A stretch of 64,000 nt of DNA from Hordeum vulgare subsp. vulgare (lineage: Eukaryota > Streptophyta > Magnoliopsida > Poales > Poaceae). Every line of letters begins with the position of its first letter. Positions within the stretch are counted from its first letter, which is position 1. This document shows, one piece after another, positions 1 through 13,054 of the stretch. The notes under the pieces are model-generated. The model had not been told where the DNA came from. It saw only the letters and a program-made list of their open reading frames with translations, and did no database searches. Made by a program: the position numbers and the translations under genes. The stretch lies in contig NC_058518.1 of assembly GCF_904849725.1 (NCBI RefSeq), forward strand, positions 415,965,081-416,029,080. The letters run 5' to 3'.

Positions 1-3000
1 TCAAGGCATGCATTTCGTTAAAAAATTTATCAAGCGTCTTGATCTGTCTCTATAGATCTTGATGCTCAATGTTCAAGTAGCTTAATCCAGGTTTTCCTTT
101 GTAAAACATTTTTCAAACAACCCTATATGCTTTCCAGAAATCTACATCATTTCTGATCAATAATATGTCAACCACATATACTCATCGGAAATTTCTATAG
201 TGCTCCTACTCACTTTCTTGGAATTACAAGTTTCTCATAAACTTTGTCTAAAACCAAAAGCTTTGATCACTTATCAAAGTACTTATTCCAACTCCGAGAT
301 GCTTGCTCAAAACCATTGAAGGATCGTTGGAGCTTCCAGACTTGTTAGCATCCTTAGGATCGACAAAACCTTCTGGTTGTATCACATACAACCTTTCCTC
401 AAGGAAACCGTCGAGGAAACAATGTTTTGACATCCTATCTACAAGATTTCAAAAATAATGCACCAACTGCTTACATAATTCTAATAGACTTTTAGCATCG
501 CTACGAGTGAGAAAGTCTCACCATAGTCAACTCTTTGAACTTGTTGGAAACATCTTTGCGACAAGTTGAGCTTTCTTAATAGTGACTTTTCACCATCATC
601 GTCTGTCTTCCTTTGAAAAATCCATCTGTATTTAACAATCTTACGACCATCAAGTAGTTCTTCCAAAGTCTACACTTTGTTTTCATACATGGATCCTCTC
701 TTGGATTTCCTAGCCTCCAGCCATTTGTTGGAACCCGGGCCCACCAGCGCTTCTCCATAGTTCGTAGGTTCACTGTGGTCCAACAACATGACCTCCAAGA
801 TAGGGTTACCGTACCACTCTAGAGAAGTACGTGACCTTGTTGACCTACTATATTTGTAGTAACTTGATCCGAAGCTTCATGATCACTATCATCAGCTTCC
901 ACTTCAATTGGTGTAGGCGCCACAGGAACAACTTCCTGCGCCCTGCTACACACTGATTGAATCTACGGTTCAATAACCTTATCAAGTTTCCACCATCCTC
1001 CCACTCAATTCTTTCGAGAGCAACTTTTTCTCGAGAATGGATCCGTTTCTAGAAACAAACGTTTTGCTTCTGGATCTAAGATAGGAGGTATTCCCAACTG
1101 TTTTGGGTATCCTATGAAGATGCATTTATCCGCTTTGGGTACGAGCTTATCACGCTGAAACTTTTTCACATAAGCGTCACAGCCCCAAATTTTGAAAAAA
1201 CGTCATCTTACGTTTCTCCAAACCATAGTTCATACGGTGTCATCTCAACGGAATTATGTGGTGCCCTATTTAAAGTGAATGCGGTTGTCTCTAATGCATA
1301 ACCCATAAACGATAGTGGTAATTCGATAAGGGACATCATAGTATGCACCATATCAAATAGGGCGTGGCTATGATGTTTGGACACACCATCACACTATGGT
1401 GTTCTAGGTGGCATAAGATGTGAAACAATTTTCACATTGTCTTAATTGTGTACCAAACTCGCAACTCAGATATTCATTTCCATTATCATATCGTAGACAT
1501 TTTATCCTCTTGTCACGACGATCTTCAACTTCACTCTGAAATTACTTGAACCTTTTAATAATTCAGATGTGTGTTTTATCAAGCAAATAAACTAGTATCT
1601 ACTCAAATCATCTGTGAAGTAAGAACATAACGATATCCACTACGTGCCTCAGTACTCATTGGACTGCATACATCAAAATGTATTACTTCCAATAAGTTAC
1701 TTTTTTGTTCCATCTCACTAGAAAATGAGGCTTTCAGTCATCTTGCCCATGTGGCATGATTTGCATGTCTCAAGTGATTCAAAATCAAGTGAGTCCAAAC
1801 AATCCAATTGCATGGAGTTTCTTCATGCGTTTACACCAATAGACATGGTGCGTATGTCTTAAACGTTTCAAAAACAAGTGAGTACAAATATCCATCAGTA
1901 TGGAGCTTCTTCATGCGTTTTATACCAATATGACTCAAGCGCCGGTGCCACAAGTATGTGGTACTACCATTACTACTTTGTATATTTTGGCATCCATATT
2001 ATGAACATGTGTATCACTACGATCGTGATTCAATAAACCATTGAAGGTATTTGTTCAAGCAAATAGAATAACCATTATTCTCTTTAAGTGAATAATCGTA
2101 TTGCAATAAACATGATCTAATCATGTTCATGCTTAACACAAACACCAAATAATACTTATTTAGGTTTAACACTAATCCCGATGGTAGAGGGAGCATGCGA
2201 TGTTTGATCACATCAACCTTGGAAATACTTCCAACACTTATCGTCACCTCACCTTTAGCTAGTCTCCATCTATTCTGTAGCTTTTATTTCGAGTTACTAA
2301 CACTTAGTAACCGAATCGTTATCTAATACCTTGGTGCTACTAGGAGTACTAGTAAAGTACACATCAATATCATGTATATCCAATATGCTTTTGCCGACTT
2401 TGCCAGCCTTCTCATCTACCAAGTATCTAGGGTAGTTCCTCTTCAGTGACTGTTCCCCTCATTGCAGAAGCACTTAGTCTCGGGTTTGGGTTCAACCATG
2501 GGCCTCTTCACTAGAGCAGCAACTGGTTTTTCATTTCATGAAGTATACCTTCTTGCCCTTTCCCTTCTTAAAACTAGTGGTTTTACTAACCATCAACAAT
2601 TGATGCTCCTACTTGATTTCTACTTTTGCGGTTTTAAACATCGCGAATAACTCAACGATCATCATATCTATCCTTGATATGTTATAGTTCATCACGAAGC
2701 TCTAGTAGCTTGGTGGCAGTGACTTTGGAGAACCATGAATATCTCATGTGGAAGATCAACTCCCACTCGGTTCAAGCGATCGTAGCACTCAGACAATCTA
2801 AGCACATGCTCAACGATTGAGATTTTCTCCCTTACTTTGTAGACAAATAATCTTGTCGGAGGTCTCATACCTCTCAACAAGGTCATGAGCATGAAATCCA
2901 AATTTCATCTCTTGGAACATCTCATATGTTCCGTGACGTTCAAAACGTCTCCGGCGCCTCAATTCTAAGCCGTTTAAGCATTACGGACGGAACTATCACG

Positions 3001-3215
3001 TAGTAATCCAAAACGTGTATGTCAGATGTTCGCAACATCCACATACGACGCTCGAGGATCAGCACATCGAGCGGTGCATTAAGGACATAAGCCTTTTGCA
3101 CAGCAATGAGGACAATCCTCAGTTTACAGACCCAGTCCGCATAATTGCTACTATCAACTTTCAACTAAATTTTCTCTAGGAACATATCTAAAACAGTAGA
3201 GCTACAACGCAAGCT
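1..3215 (-). pseudogene. Decayed gag-pol remnant of element A (RT to gag start)
   Basis: Read on the minus strand, this tracks E's polyprotein from gag to the middle of reverse transcriptase over nearly the same length (about 3.2 kb against 3174 bases in E). Recognisable pieces include RT text near 360-430 equivalent to the MQPEGFVDPK block of E, integrase near 1100-1700, a protease/pre-integrase stretch near 1900-2350 and gag near 2450-3170. No frame stays open for more than about 80 codons. Stops and small indels are everywhere, and the start-codon region (about 3176-3215) no longer matches. No functional product is possible. It is a dead copy of a polyprotein that in intact relatives provides capsid, protease, integrase and RT/RNase H. 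Confidence 0.88.
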
Positions 3216-4347
3216 ACAACATAATCTGCAAAGATCTTTTGACTATGTTCATGATCGTGAATTCAATTAATCATATTACTTAAGAACTCCCACTCAAATA
3301 GACATCCCTCTAGTCATTCGAGTGGCGCATGATCCAAATCCACTAACTCAAGTCCGATCATCACGTGAGTTGAGTATAGTTTCAATGGTGAACATCTCCA
3401 TGTTGATCATATCAACTATATGATTCATACTCGATCTTTCGGTGTCTTGTGTTCCGAGGCCATGTCTGTACATGCTAGGCTTGTCAAGTTTAACCCGAGT
3501 GTTCCGCGTGTGCAACTTTTTTTGCACCCGTTGTATGTGAACGTTGAGTCTATCACACCCGATCATCACATGGTGTCTCGAAACGACGAACTGTCGCAAC
3601 GATGCACAGTCGGGGAGAACACAATTTTATCTTGAAATTCTAGTGAGGGATTACCTTATAATGCTACTGTCATTCTAAGCAAAATAAGGTGCATAAAAGG
3701 ATTAACATCACATGCAAATCATAAGTGACATGATATGGCCATGAACTTGTGCTTCTTGATCGCCATCACCAAAGCACCGACATGATCTCCATCATCACCG
3801 ACGCCGCACCATGATCTCCATCATCATGATCTCCATGATCGTGCCGCCATCGAGGTTGTTGCGCTATCTATGCTATTAGTACTAAAGCTACAACCTAGCG
3901 ATATAGTAAAAGCATCTGCAAGCACAAACATTAGTTTAAATACAACCCTATGGCTCTTGTCGGTTGCCGTAGCATCCACGTGCAAGTCGATATTTAACTA
4001 TTACAACATGATCATATCATACATCCAATACATCATATCATGTCTTTGGACATATCACATCACATGCATACCCTGCAAAAACAAGTTAGACGTCCTCTAA
4101 TTTGTTGTTGCATGTTTTACATGGCTGCTATGGGTATCTAGTATGATCGCATCTTACTTACGCAAAACCACAACGGTGATGTGCAAATTGCTATTTAACC
4201 TTCTCCAAGATCTGCCTCGATCAAATACGATTCAACTAAAGTTGAAGAAACAGACACCCGCCAGTCATATTTATGCAACTAGTTGCATGTCAATCGATGA
4301 AACCGGTCTCTCGTAAGCGCACGAGTAAAGTTGGTCCGGGCCGCTTC
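3216..4347 (-). other. Leader (5' UTR) of element A, first part
   Basis: Non-coding leader between gag and the primer binding site. It aligns along its length with 26517-27640 in E, for example AAGCAAAATAAGGTGCATAA occurs in both (3677 and 26993). It stops at 4347, where block B is inserted, and resumes at 8500. No gene is seen. Confidence 0.85.
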
Positions 4348-7300
4348 TGTCGGGACCCCGATCCTAAGCCATAGGAATCCAGCCTATAACACATCGCATC
4401 CCTTTGTGGTCTCACGCACGGTTAACTCCACGGTTGCAGCCTTAGCCGGGACCGTTTGCGTCTTTTGACTCACGTATGCGATACCGTCGCTAGAAATCCA
4501 ATGTCAAAGAACCCGGATCGACATGTCTAGTCATAAACCAAAGTGGCAGTACCGCACAAGGACAGGCATACATGACCCAACAAAGCAGGTGTCGGTCATC
4601 AACGAATGTAGACGAGTCGTAGCAAGCCACAAGGACTCCATTACATCGCGTGACATTTCCCCAAAGGGGACAGACACATCAGCTAAGAAGGACACATGCC
4701 GGTCAACCAATGTGTCCGGAGCAGTAGCGAACTACCAAGGCTCATTGGATCACAAAGGGGAATTTCCTCGTAAGGAGTGCTACTAAAGTTCACGACTAGG
4801 TAATCGAACCCCATACATATCAAGTACGACACACGTACGCATGGCATACCGATATGTATAGATACATCGATGGCATCACAACATAACCATAAACATACAA
4901 GCTTTATTTCAGAGGCTCGGAAGAGCCACACACATAATATTACACATTAAGGGTCTCACGACCCATAATAGCAGTCATTCAGTTACAAGCCGGCGGAAGA
5001 GTTATAAACTGTCTGAGTACAGACATGACAACTAGGAGGCACATGGCCTGACTATACTACAGACCAACGTAGGGCCAGATCGTAGCTGGGACACCAGCTA
5101 CTCGTCGTCGTCGATGTCTACGAAGAACCCTCCATTAGGGTCATTAGCAACCTCTGCAACATTTATTAAGCAAACATGAGTACGAAGGTACTCAGCAAGA
5201 CTTTAGGATAACTAACTACTCGTGCAAGGTATCAAAAGGTATTGTGGGGTTTCATGCGGAAAGCCAGCATTTGACTCGTGGCTAGACAACTTGCATTTTT
5301 AAATAATTTTGACAACTTGATTTCTCGCACACGAGTCCACTAACACCACAACAATACACTATCGTGGAATCATTCTGTCTCCGTACGGAAATGCCATCCA
5401 CGACACTCACGCTTATCTTGGCAAATTTATGAGTATCCATTGAAGTTATCTATGAACAACATATGTCTCCAAGTAGTCCATATCCGCGGACGCGGCTATT
5501 CGAATAGATCATAACCCTGCAGGGGTGTACTTCGTCACACACGCTCTCGCCACTTATCGCCATGTGCACGTCATGCACCTCAGCAACCTTCAAGCGGAAG
5601 CCCAGCGAGGGAGTCGGCCACGACCGTTAACCACACTAGTACCTAGTCCAGGTTTATCGCCTATCTGAGAGTAACCCGTACGGAAGTCCGGCCGAGGTTT
5701 CCGCCACGGCCTCAAACGATGTGCGCAGGGTTCCCAAGCCCACCATCCGGGTGCCACTTGGTACACCGTGCCACTGCCTACCGCATCACGGCCCACCTCT
5801 CAGGTCAGCACCATGCACGGCCTCCAGCATTACTATAAACACCAGAAACTACTTGCAACTCGTGGACCGAGTACTACGCGATTAATAGGCCGAGCGGGGT
5901 CATATTTCAGGGCCCAGCATGTGGTAGTATCTAGTCTTGGATTACATACACGGAACTCAGTTCCTAAGGACGGTTCCAATGACACAACCCGCCATGTACT
6001 CCTACACAGCCTTTCACCGGTACCTTTACCAAATCAAGTTCAACACACAACCTTTGCTCACCGAACACATTCCACAATTCTGTTCATCTCCCAGATGACA
6101 GACCATACACAACTCTAAGCATAGCATGCATAGCAGGATAAGGCACATCATAGCTCAAGCAACTACCAGGTATGCTAGGTTGCAAGGTTCGGCACTTTAC
6201 TGTGACAATGCTAGGTCATGCAAAGGAAGTGGGTTCAACTATCGTGGCAAAAGCAGTTGAAGCATTTGATCTTAATGCGATAAATAAGTGCAGGAGCAAG
6301 AACATGGGATTTATCGGGATGATCAAAAGGGTTGCTTGCCTTGTTGCTCAGAGGAGGAACAATATCCGTCAGACGGATATTCGGTGGAATCCGGGGGTGC
6401 GAAGCCTACCGAAATGAATGGCAACATTCAATAACAATCATATGCACTCAAAATGATGCATGAGCATGGCATGAGAATGCAAGGTGATAAGTTATTATAA
6501 CCAATATGTATTAGGTTTAGAGTTGATTTGAATCACATTCGAATATCAATTCAAACGGGTATTCTCGAATACCGATTTAATTGATTCGACCTGATGCTCA
6601 GATCAACTTGATGTTAACATGCATGAGATGTCATGTTAGGGTACTGATTTGTAATTAGGACAGTGTGTGATCATGGCATTCATATTGAAATTTGAATATT
6701 TTCCAAATTCCATTTAAAAAGTAATTATAAGAATTGATTTATTCCTTATTCCACATTTTAGGGTTCTGTAACTTTTTCAAACATGGTTGAAAATGGCATA
6801 ATCAGAATCCTTGAATTTTTCTGATACTTTTTCATATATAAATTATTTTCATTGGAGTTACAGATTAATTTCTATGATTTTTACAAGTTTTAGCAATTTC
6901 CTGGAATTATTTCTATACTGGAAATTCTCTTTATTGCATCAGACTGACGTCAGCAGGTCAGCAGACCTGTTCAGGTCAAACCTGACAGGGAGGACCCACA
7001 GGTCAGCCTCTGTGGGACTAATCTCGCGCTGACCAGCCCCTAAACTGAGTTGACTTGGCCTTGGGCCCACTGTCAGCGAGAGATTAAGCTCCTCATCTAC
7101 TGGATTAGCTTTGCCACGTCGGCCCCCACCGAAGGGTGGTCGCCGGCGACCAAGCCCGCGGCGGAGGGCTCGCCGGAGACGACCTAAACGGTGCTGCACA
7201 AAACCACTTCGAACGCGGTTTGCAGCTACGGAACGCTGGCGACGTAGCCGATCTGGCAGGGGCATCAGGGGAGGCTAGGGTCGCCGGGAGAGGCGCCGGC

Positions 7301-8499
7301 GACGAGCCGTAGCGGCGGTCGAAGCTCGGACTCCCGCAGTTGATGGATCTAGGGCACGGGGAGGACAGCTGAGGGGCTCATCACACTCCTGGAGGCTCCA
7401 GGAGCTCGAACCCTAGCTCGAGCGTGTGGATCAGACACCACAGCGACGGCGACGACATGACCGGCGGCGAGGAGCTCTTGGCCTTGGTGGGGAACGGGGC
7501 TACGATGCACGGAAGAGCGTGGGGCGAGAGGGGAAACGATGACGAGCTCACGGCGGTTCTGATGGTGTTGCTGAGGGGCTCGGGGGTGCGCCGGAGGGAG
7601 CGAATCGACGGGAGAGTTCCGGCGGCCGGAGGTGGAAGACGATGGCGTTGGGGCGATGCAGAGCTCGGGGAAGCTTCGGCTTCTACAGAGAGGACCAGAA
7701 CGACGAGACGGAGCTAACGGACTACTCGGAGGAAGGTTCCCGTGGCTAGAAGCGCTGCGGCTCGAGCTCGAGCTCGTGGTAATGGCGGCAGCAGGAGGGA
7801 GGAAAAGATCCGAGAGGAGGGGAAGGAACCGACGCTGGGAATGGATAGCGGTGGCCTCGGGGAGCTTATCCCCGGCCTTGCCAGCGCGAGGCGGCGGCCA
7901 GGCACGCGCACAGGTGCGTGGCCGCGCCGGAGAAGGCGGCGGCCACCTCCTGCTCCTACTAGCGCGAGGGAGGGGACGACTCAGGGAGATGGGCCGGGCC
8001 AAGCTAGGCGACAGGTAACCCTTTTTCCATTTCCTTCTGTTTTATTTCTGTTTTAATTTCTGACATTGATTTGCTATTTATTTCAGCTCCAAAAAGGTTG
8101 TAACAACTATTTTAAACACACCTGAATATTTGTTATAATATTCTCAACCATTTCCAAAGTTTTCAACATTTTTGAAAATTTATAGTTTCTGATTTCAAAT
8201 TTAAAGTTTGAAACCAGTGGCTTTTGCTTTAATTTAAAAATGCTTAAAGTGTCAAGAAAATTGTTTTCTCCAATGCTCATTTACTTTCATGATTTATCAG
8301 AAAGTTTGAACATTTCTTGAGGCCATTTTGGGTTCATTGATTTCAACTAGTTTGAGATTTTCTTTATTTAAAGTAGCGGCTAGGGTTTTTTGAGTTTTTT
8401 CTTTGCCACTTTCTTGTTCTTGATTGGAGAATTATTAGATGCAAATGCAAAGAAGACATGAGCACAAGACTAACTTTCTTAAGGGTTAGGGATGTGACA
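4348..8499 (-). repeat. Block B: 4.15-kb LTR-like insertion (probable solo LTR of a long-LTR Gypsy/LARD-type family)
   Basis: It begins TGTCGGGACC and ends GGATGTGACA, giving TGT...ACA termini. It sits exactly between two halves of A's leader: uninterrupted DNA in E reads CCGCTTCAATCCAAC, while here CCGCTTC ends at 4347 and ACTTCAATCC starts at 8500. The target duplication is GCTTC/ACTTC, one mismatch. No gag or pol is present, so it is most simply a solo LTR from a family with very long LTRs. The minus strand is the likely sense strand: a GC-rich leader-like zone (about 7060-8010) lies downstream of an AT-rich zone (8020-8490) in that direction. The family is not firmly recognised; Sukkula-like large LTRs are one possibility. 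Confidence 0.68.
7060..8010 (-). other. GC-rich leader-like segment inside block B
   Basis: A sharp GC-rich island inside otherwise AT-rich LTR DNA. The minus strand carries an open stretch of 217 codons (7349-8002), but it is low in complexity (Arg, Ser, Pro and Ala rich), matches no family I recognise, and overlaps open frames on the other strand. That is expected of GC-rich DNA with few stop codons. It resembles a retrotransposon 5' leader rather than a gene. Confidence 0.5.
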
Positions 8500-8630
8500 A
8501 CTTCAATCCAACAATACCGCCGAATTAAGAAAAGACTAAGGAGGGCAGAAAATTGAACATCAACGCCCATAAACTCTTTTGTTTTCTACTCAAGATATCA
8601 TCTACGCATGAACCTAGCTAATGATGCCAC
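8500..8630 (-). other. Leader of element A, second part, with primer binding site
   Basis: Continuation of A's leader after B. The primer binding site is antisense at about 8617-8629; its sense form starts TGGCATCATTAGC, close to the initiator-methionine tRNA type used by this family. It abuts A's LTR at 8631. Confidence 0.75.
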
Positions 8631-8646
8631 TGTTGGGGAACGTTGC

Positions 8647-10469
8647 TGTTGGAAATATGCCCTAGAGGCAATAATAAATTAGTTATTATTATATTTCTTT
8701 GTTCATGATAATCGTTTATTATCCATGCTATAATTGTATTGATTGGAAACACAATACTTGTGTGGATACATAGACAAAACACTGTCCCTAGTAAGCCTCT
8801 AGTTGACTAGCTCGTTGATCAAAGATGGTCAAGGTTTCCTGACCATAGGCAAGTGTTGTCACTTGATAATGGGATCACATCATTAGGAGAATCATGTGAT
8901 GGACTAGACCCAAACTAATAGACGTAGCATGTTGATCGTATCATTTTGTTGCTACTGTTTTCTGCGTGTCAAGTATTTGTTCCTATGACCATGAGATCAT
9001 ATAACTCACTGACACCGGAGGAATGCTTTGTGTGTATCAAACGTCGCAATGTAACTGGGTGACTATAAATATGCTCTACAGGTATCTCCGAAGGTGTTCG
9101 TTGAGTTAGTATGGATCGAGACTTGGAATTTGTCACTCCGTGTGACGGAGAGGTATCTCGGGGCCCACTCGGTAATACAACATCACACACAAGCCTTGTA
9201 AGCAATGTGACTTAGTGTAAGTTGCGGGATCTTGTATTACAGAACGAGTAAAGGGACTTGCCGGTAAACGAGATTGAAATAGGTATGCGGATACTGACGA
9301 TCGAATCTCAGGTAAGTAACATACCGAAGGACAAAGGGAATGACATACGGGATTATATGAATCCTTGGCACTGAGGTTCAAACGATAAGATCTTCGTAGA
9401 ATATGTAGGATCCAATATGGGCATCCAGGTCCCGCTATTGGATATTGACCGAGGAGTCTCTCGGGTCATGTCTACATAGTTCTCGAACCCGCAGGGTCTG
9501 CACACTTAAGGTTCGACGCTGTTTTATGTGTATTTGAGTTATATGGTTGGTTACCGAATGTTGTTCAGAGTCCCGGATGAGATCACGAACGTCACGAGGG
9601 TTTCCGGAATGGTCCGGAAATCAATATTGATATATAGGATGACCTCATTTGGTTACCGGAAGGTTTTCGTGCATTACCGGTAAAGTTTCGGGCTCATCGG
9701 TAGTGTATTGGGAGTGCCGGGAGGGGTGCCGGGGACCATGAGGAGGGGTGTCACGCCCCAAGGGGTATCATGGGCTATGGGAAGAGATAAACCAGCCCCT
9801 AGTGGGTTGTAATAAGTTCCCACTAAGGCCCATAAGGTTTGAGAAGGAAAAAACACAAGGTGGAAAGAGTTTCCAAGTGGGAAGGTGGAATACTACTCCA
9901 AGTAGGATTGGAGTAGGACTCCTCCACCTCCAATTTCGGCCAAACCTTTAGGTTTTGAGGCTGCCTCCTCCCCTCCCTCCCTCCTATATATAGTGGGGTT
10001 TTAGGGCTGATTTGAGACAACTTTTGCCACGGCATCCCGACCACATACCTCCACAGTTTTACCTCAAGATCGCATTTCTACGGAGCTCGGGCGGAGCCCT
10101 GCTGAGATTAGATCACCACCAACCTCCGGAGCGCCGTCACGCTGACGGAGAACTCATCTACCTCTTCGTCTCTCTTGCTAGATCAAGAAGTCCGAGATCA
10201 TCGTCGAGTTGTACGTGTGCTGAACACGGAGGTGCCGTCCGTTTGACACTAGATCGTGGGACGGATCGCGGGACGGTTCGTGGGACGGTTCGCGGGGCGG
10301 ATCGAGGGACGTGAGGACGTTCCACTACATCAACCGCGTTCACTAACGCTTCTGCTGTGCGATATACAAGGGTACGTAGATCGAAAATCCCCTCTCGTAG
10401 ATGGACATCACCATGATAGGTCTTCGTGCGCGTAGGAAATTTTTTGTTTCCCATGCGACGTTCCCAACA
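8647..10469 (+). repeat. Solo LTR C, BARE/WIS/Angela family
   Basis: A complete 1823-bp LTR in sense orientation, from TGTTGGAAATATGCCC to GACGTTCCCAACA, flanked by a perfect 5-bp duplication GTTGC (8642-8646 and 10470-10474). There is no internal region, so it is a solo LTR left by recombination between the two LTRs of a former element. A TATA box (TATATATAG, 9985-9993) marks the promoter. It landed 16 bases inside A's LTR in the opposite direction, creating a long inverted repeat with 10475-12274. Confidence 0.93.
9985..9993 (+). promoter_or_regulatory. TATA box of solo LTR C
   Basis: TATATATAG follows a run of CCTCCC pyrimidine blocks. The equivalent position is conserved, in antisense, in both LTRs of E (about 21132-21140 and 28238-28246). 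This family is known to initiate transcription inside the LTR. Confidence 0.65.
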
Positions 10470-12274
10470 GTTGCATGGAAAACAAATTTTTTCCTACACA
10501 CACGCAATACCTATCCATGGGGATGACCATCTACGAGAGGCAAGAGTGAATCTACATACCCTTATAGATCGCTAAGCGGAAGCGTATATAATGCGATTGA
10601 TGTAGTGGAATGTCTTTGCGATTCAAATCGTAGCCCGTCCCGCGATCTCATCACGACCCGTCCCGCGATCCTATCACGATCCATCCCGATCTAGTGCCGA
10701 ATGGACAACACCTCCGCGTTCAGCACACGTACAGCTCGATGAAGATCCCCGCCTTCTTGATCCAGCAAGATGGGCGGAGAGGTATATGAGTTCTCCAGCA
10801 CGGCGGCATGGTGGTGGTGGTGGTGGATCTATTCAAGCTGGGCTTTGCCTAAGCATTGCTGAAAAACCGATCTAGAGGAAGAACATATCTAGAGAGAAAT
10901 AGAGGGTTCACGTGGAAATTAGGGTTAGCTCCTTCCGAATCCTCTAGTATATATAGGAGGGAGGGAGGGGAGGATACAGCCGAAAAACCCTACAGGGGTT
11001 CGGCCTAACTAGGAGGAGGTGGAAGAGTCCACCTCCAATCCTACTCCAAGTAGGATTCCTTTCCTACTTGGACTCCTTCCCTTCCTTTCCTTTGGGTTGT
11101 TCCCACCTCTAGCCACATGGGCCTTAGTGGTTGGTTCGGCCAGCCACTAGGGGCTGGTTTGAATCCTCCCACAGCCCATGAGGCCTTTTGGGTCGAGACA
11201 CCCCTCCCGATGGCCCCCCGGTACCCTCCCGGCACTCCCGGTACACTACAGATGAGCCCGAAACTTTTCCAATGACCAAAACATGACTTCCTATATATCA
11301 ATCTTTACCTCCTGACCATTCCAGAGCTCCTCACGACGTCCATGAATTCATCCGGCACTCCAAACAAACTTCGGTTACCAACACCTATAACTCAACTATA
11401 CCGAAACGTCACCGAACCTTAAGTGTGCAGACCCTGCGGGTTTGAGAACTATGCAGACATGACCTGAGACACTCCCCGGTCAATAACCAATAGCAGGACC
11501 TGGATGTTCATATTAGCTCCTACATATTCTACGAAGATCTCTATCGGTTGAACCTCTATGCCAAGGATTCAGTAAATACCGTATGCAGTTCCCTTTGTTC
11601 TTCGGTATGTTACTTGCCCGAGATTTAATCGTCGGTATCTCCATACCTAGTTCAATATCGTTAACAGCAAGTGTCTTTACTCGTTCCGTAATACAAGATC
11701 CCGTGACTAACTCCTTAGTCACATTGCTTGCAAGGCTTATTGTGACGTAGTATTATCGAGTGGGCCCCGAGATACCTCTCCGTCACACGGAGTGACAAAT
11801 CCCATTCTTGATCCATGCCAACCCAACAAACACCTTTGGAGATACTTGTAGAGCACCTTTATAGCCACCCAGTTACGTTGTGACGTTTGATAACACACAA
11901 GGTATTCCTCCGGTGTCCAGGAGTTGCATGATCTCATGGTCATAGGAATAGGTACATTGACATGCAGAAAACAGTAGCAATAAACTCACACGATCATATG
12001 GTACATTCATAGTTTGGGTCTTGTCCATCACATCATTCTCCTAATGATGTGATCCCGTTATCAAGTGACAACACTTGTCTATGGCCAGGAAACCTTGACC
12101 ATCTTTGATCAACGGTCTAGTCAACTAGAGGCTCACTAGGGACAGTGTGTTGTCTATGTATCCACACATGTATTTGAGTTTCCAATCAATACAATTCTAG
12201 CATGGATAATAAATGATTATCATGAACAAAGAAATATAATAATAACTTATTGCCTCTAAGGCATATTTCCAACA

Positions 12275-13054
12275 AGGCCATCATAGTTAGGTATGGTGGA
12301 CGTTTGAGGAATATATGAGGTGGCTTATGTGCAACAGATCGTAGCATGTCGCGGGATTTGGATACACCTGTAATGTTTGCACCGATCCTCGAGGTGAGAA
12401 TGGACAATCGGTACCATAGAGGCTAGCTAATATGAGGAGGTGAGAGTTCATACATCCATGGACTCACATTAGTCATAAGAAAACTCACCTACTTATCACA
12501 AAGCTTTATTAGATCTCTCGAAGCAAAGTACTATTCACATGCCCCTAGGGAGGAGGTTGGTAGGAGTTAACCACCGCGTGCCCCGGACCTAGACGGTACT
12601 AGGATTTCAATGAGGAATAATAATGCTCACACATCATCACCATGCCATAACCCATATTTAGATGAAAAGCAAGTTAACACCCTTTAACTATCGATATTTC
12701 TACTAACCAACAACCATGCATTCACGCCCTTTCATATTACCACATCAATATCATTAATCCACAATTTCTCTTTAATGTCACACATGAAGGTTTTGATTAT
12801 GCACTCCTTGAATACCTATTATTTTTTGACTAATCTTATAACCCATGCAAATCACCATCACTATTTATTAAACTCTCAAAAAAATTTAAGTGAAGGACGA
12901 GAGTGCAATTATTTCTATAAAATTGATACGCCTCCATGCTCTAAAAGATGTAAGTGAAGCACTAGAGAAACTGCTTAGCTCAAAAGATATAAGTGAAGCA
13001 CATAGAGTATTCTAACAAATCATGCTGAACATGTGTCTGTCTTAAGTGAGTGTG
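12275..13054 (-). mobile_element. F0: fragment of an F-family Gypsy-like element (antisense)
   Basis: Non-coding internal DNA alignable with 32400-33060 of F2 and 55400-56150 of F3. Shared landmarks are the ATGGACTCACATTAGTCAT block (12460) and the AAAAGATATAAGTGAAGCAC blocks (12986). It is cut on the left by A's LTR and on the right by F1's LTR; the base run GTGTG at 13050-13054 is F1's candidate left target duplication. No gene is present. Confidence 0.7.

Larger units (their letters stand above)
1..12274 (-). mobile_element. Element A: old BARE/WIS/Angela-type Copia retrotransposon, cut by the window edge
   Basis: This is an antisense copy of the same family as element E. Base 1 corresponds to the middle of reverse transcriptase, near position 23343 of E. 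The gag-pol remnant covers about 1-3215, the leader follows, and the 5' LTR is at the right (8631-12274). The 3' part lies outside the window. Two later insertions split it: B in the leader and C in the LTR. The right flank is F0 DNA, and the bases after the LTR are AGGCC; the matching target duplication would be off the left edge. Heavy decay of the coding region shows it is much older than E. Confidence 0.9.
8631..12274 (-). repeat. 5' LTR of element A, split by solo LTR C
   Basis: The antisense LTR starts TGTTGGGGAACGT at 8631 and ends TTTCCAACA at 12274. After subtracting insertion C and one copy of its target duplication (leaving 8631-8646 plus 10475-12274), the LTR is about 1816 bp, the same as E's 1815 bp. 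An antisense TATATATAC-like promoter element lies near 10949. Sequence divergence from E is obvious throughout. Confidence 0.9.

Noticed and set aside
7349..8018. Overlapping long open frames (up to 217 codons) on both strands
   Set aside because: GC-rich DNA has few stop codons; the proteins are low complexity, open on both strands, and lie inside an LTR-like block.
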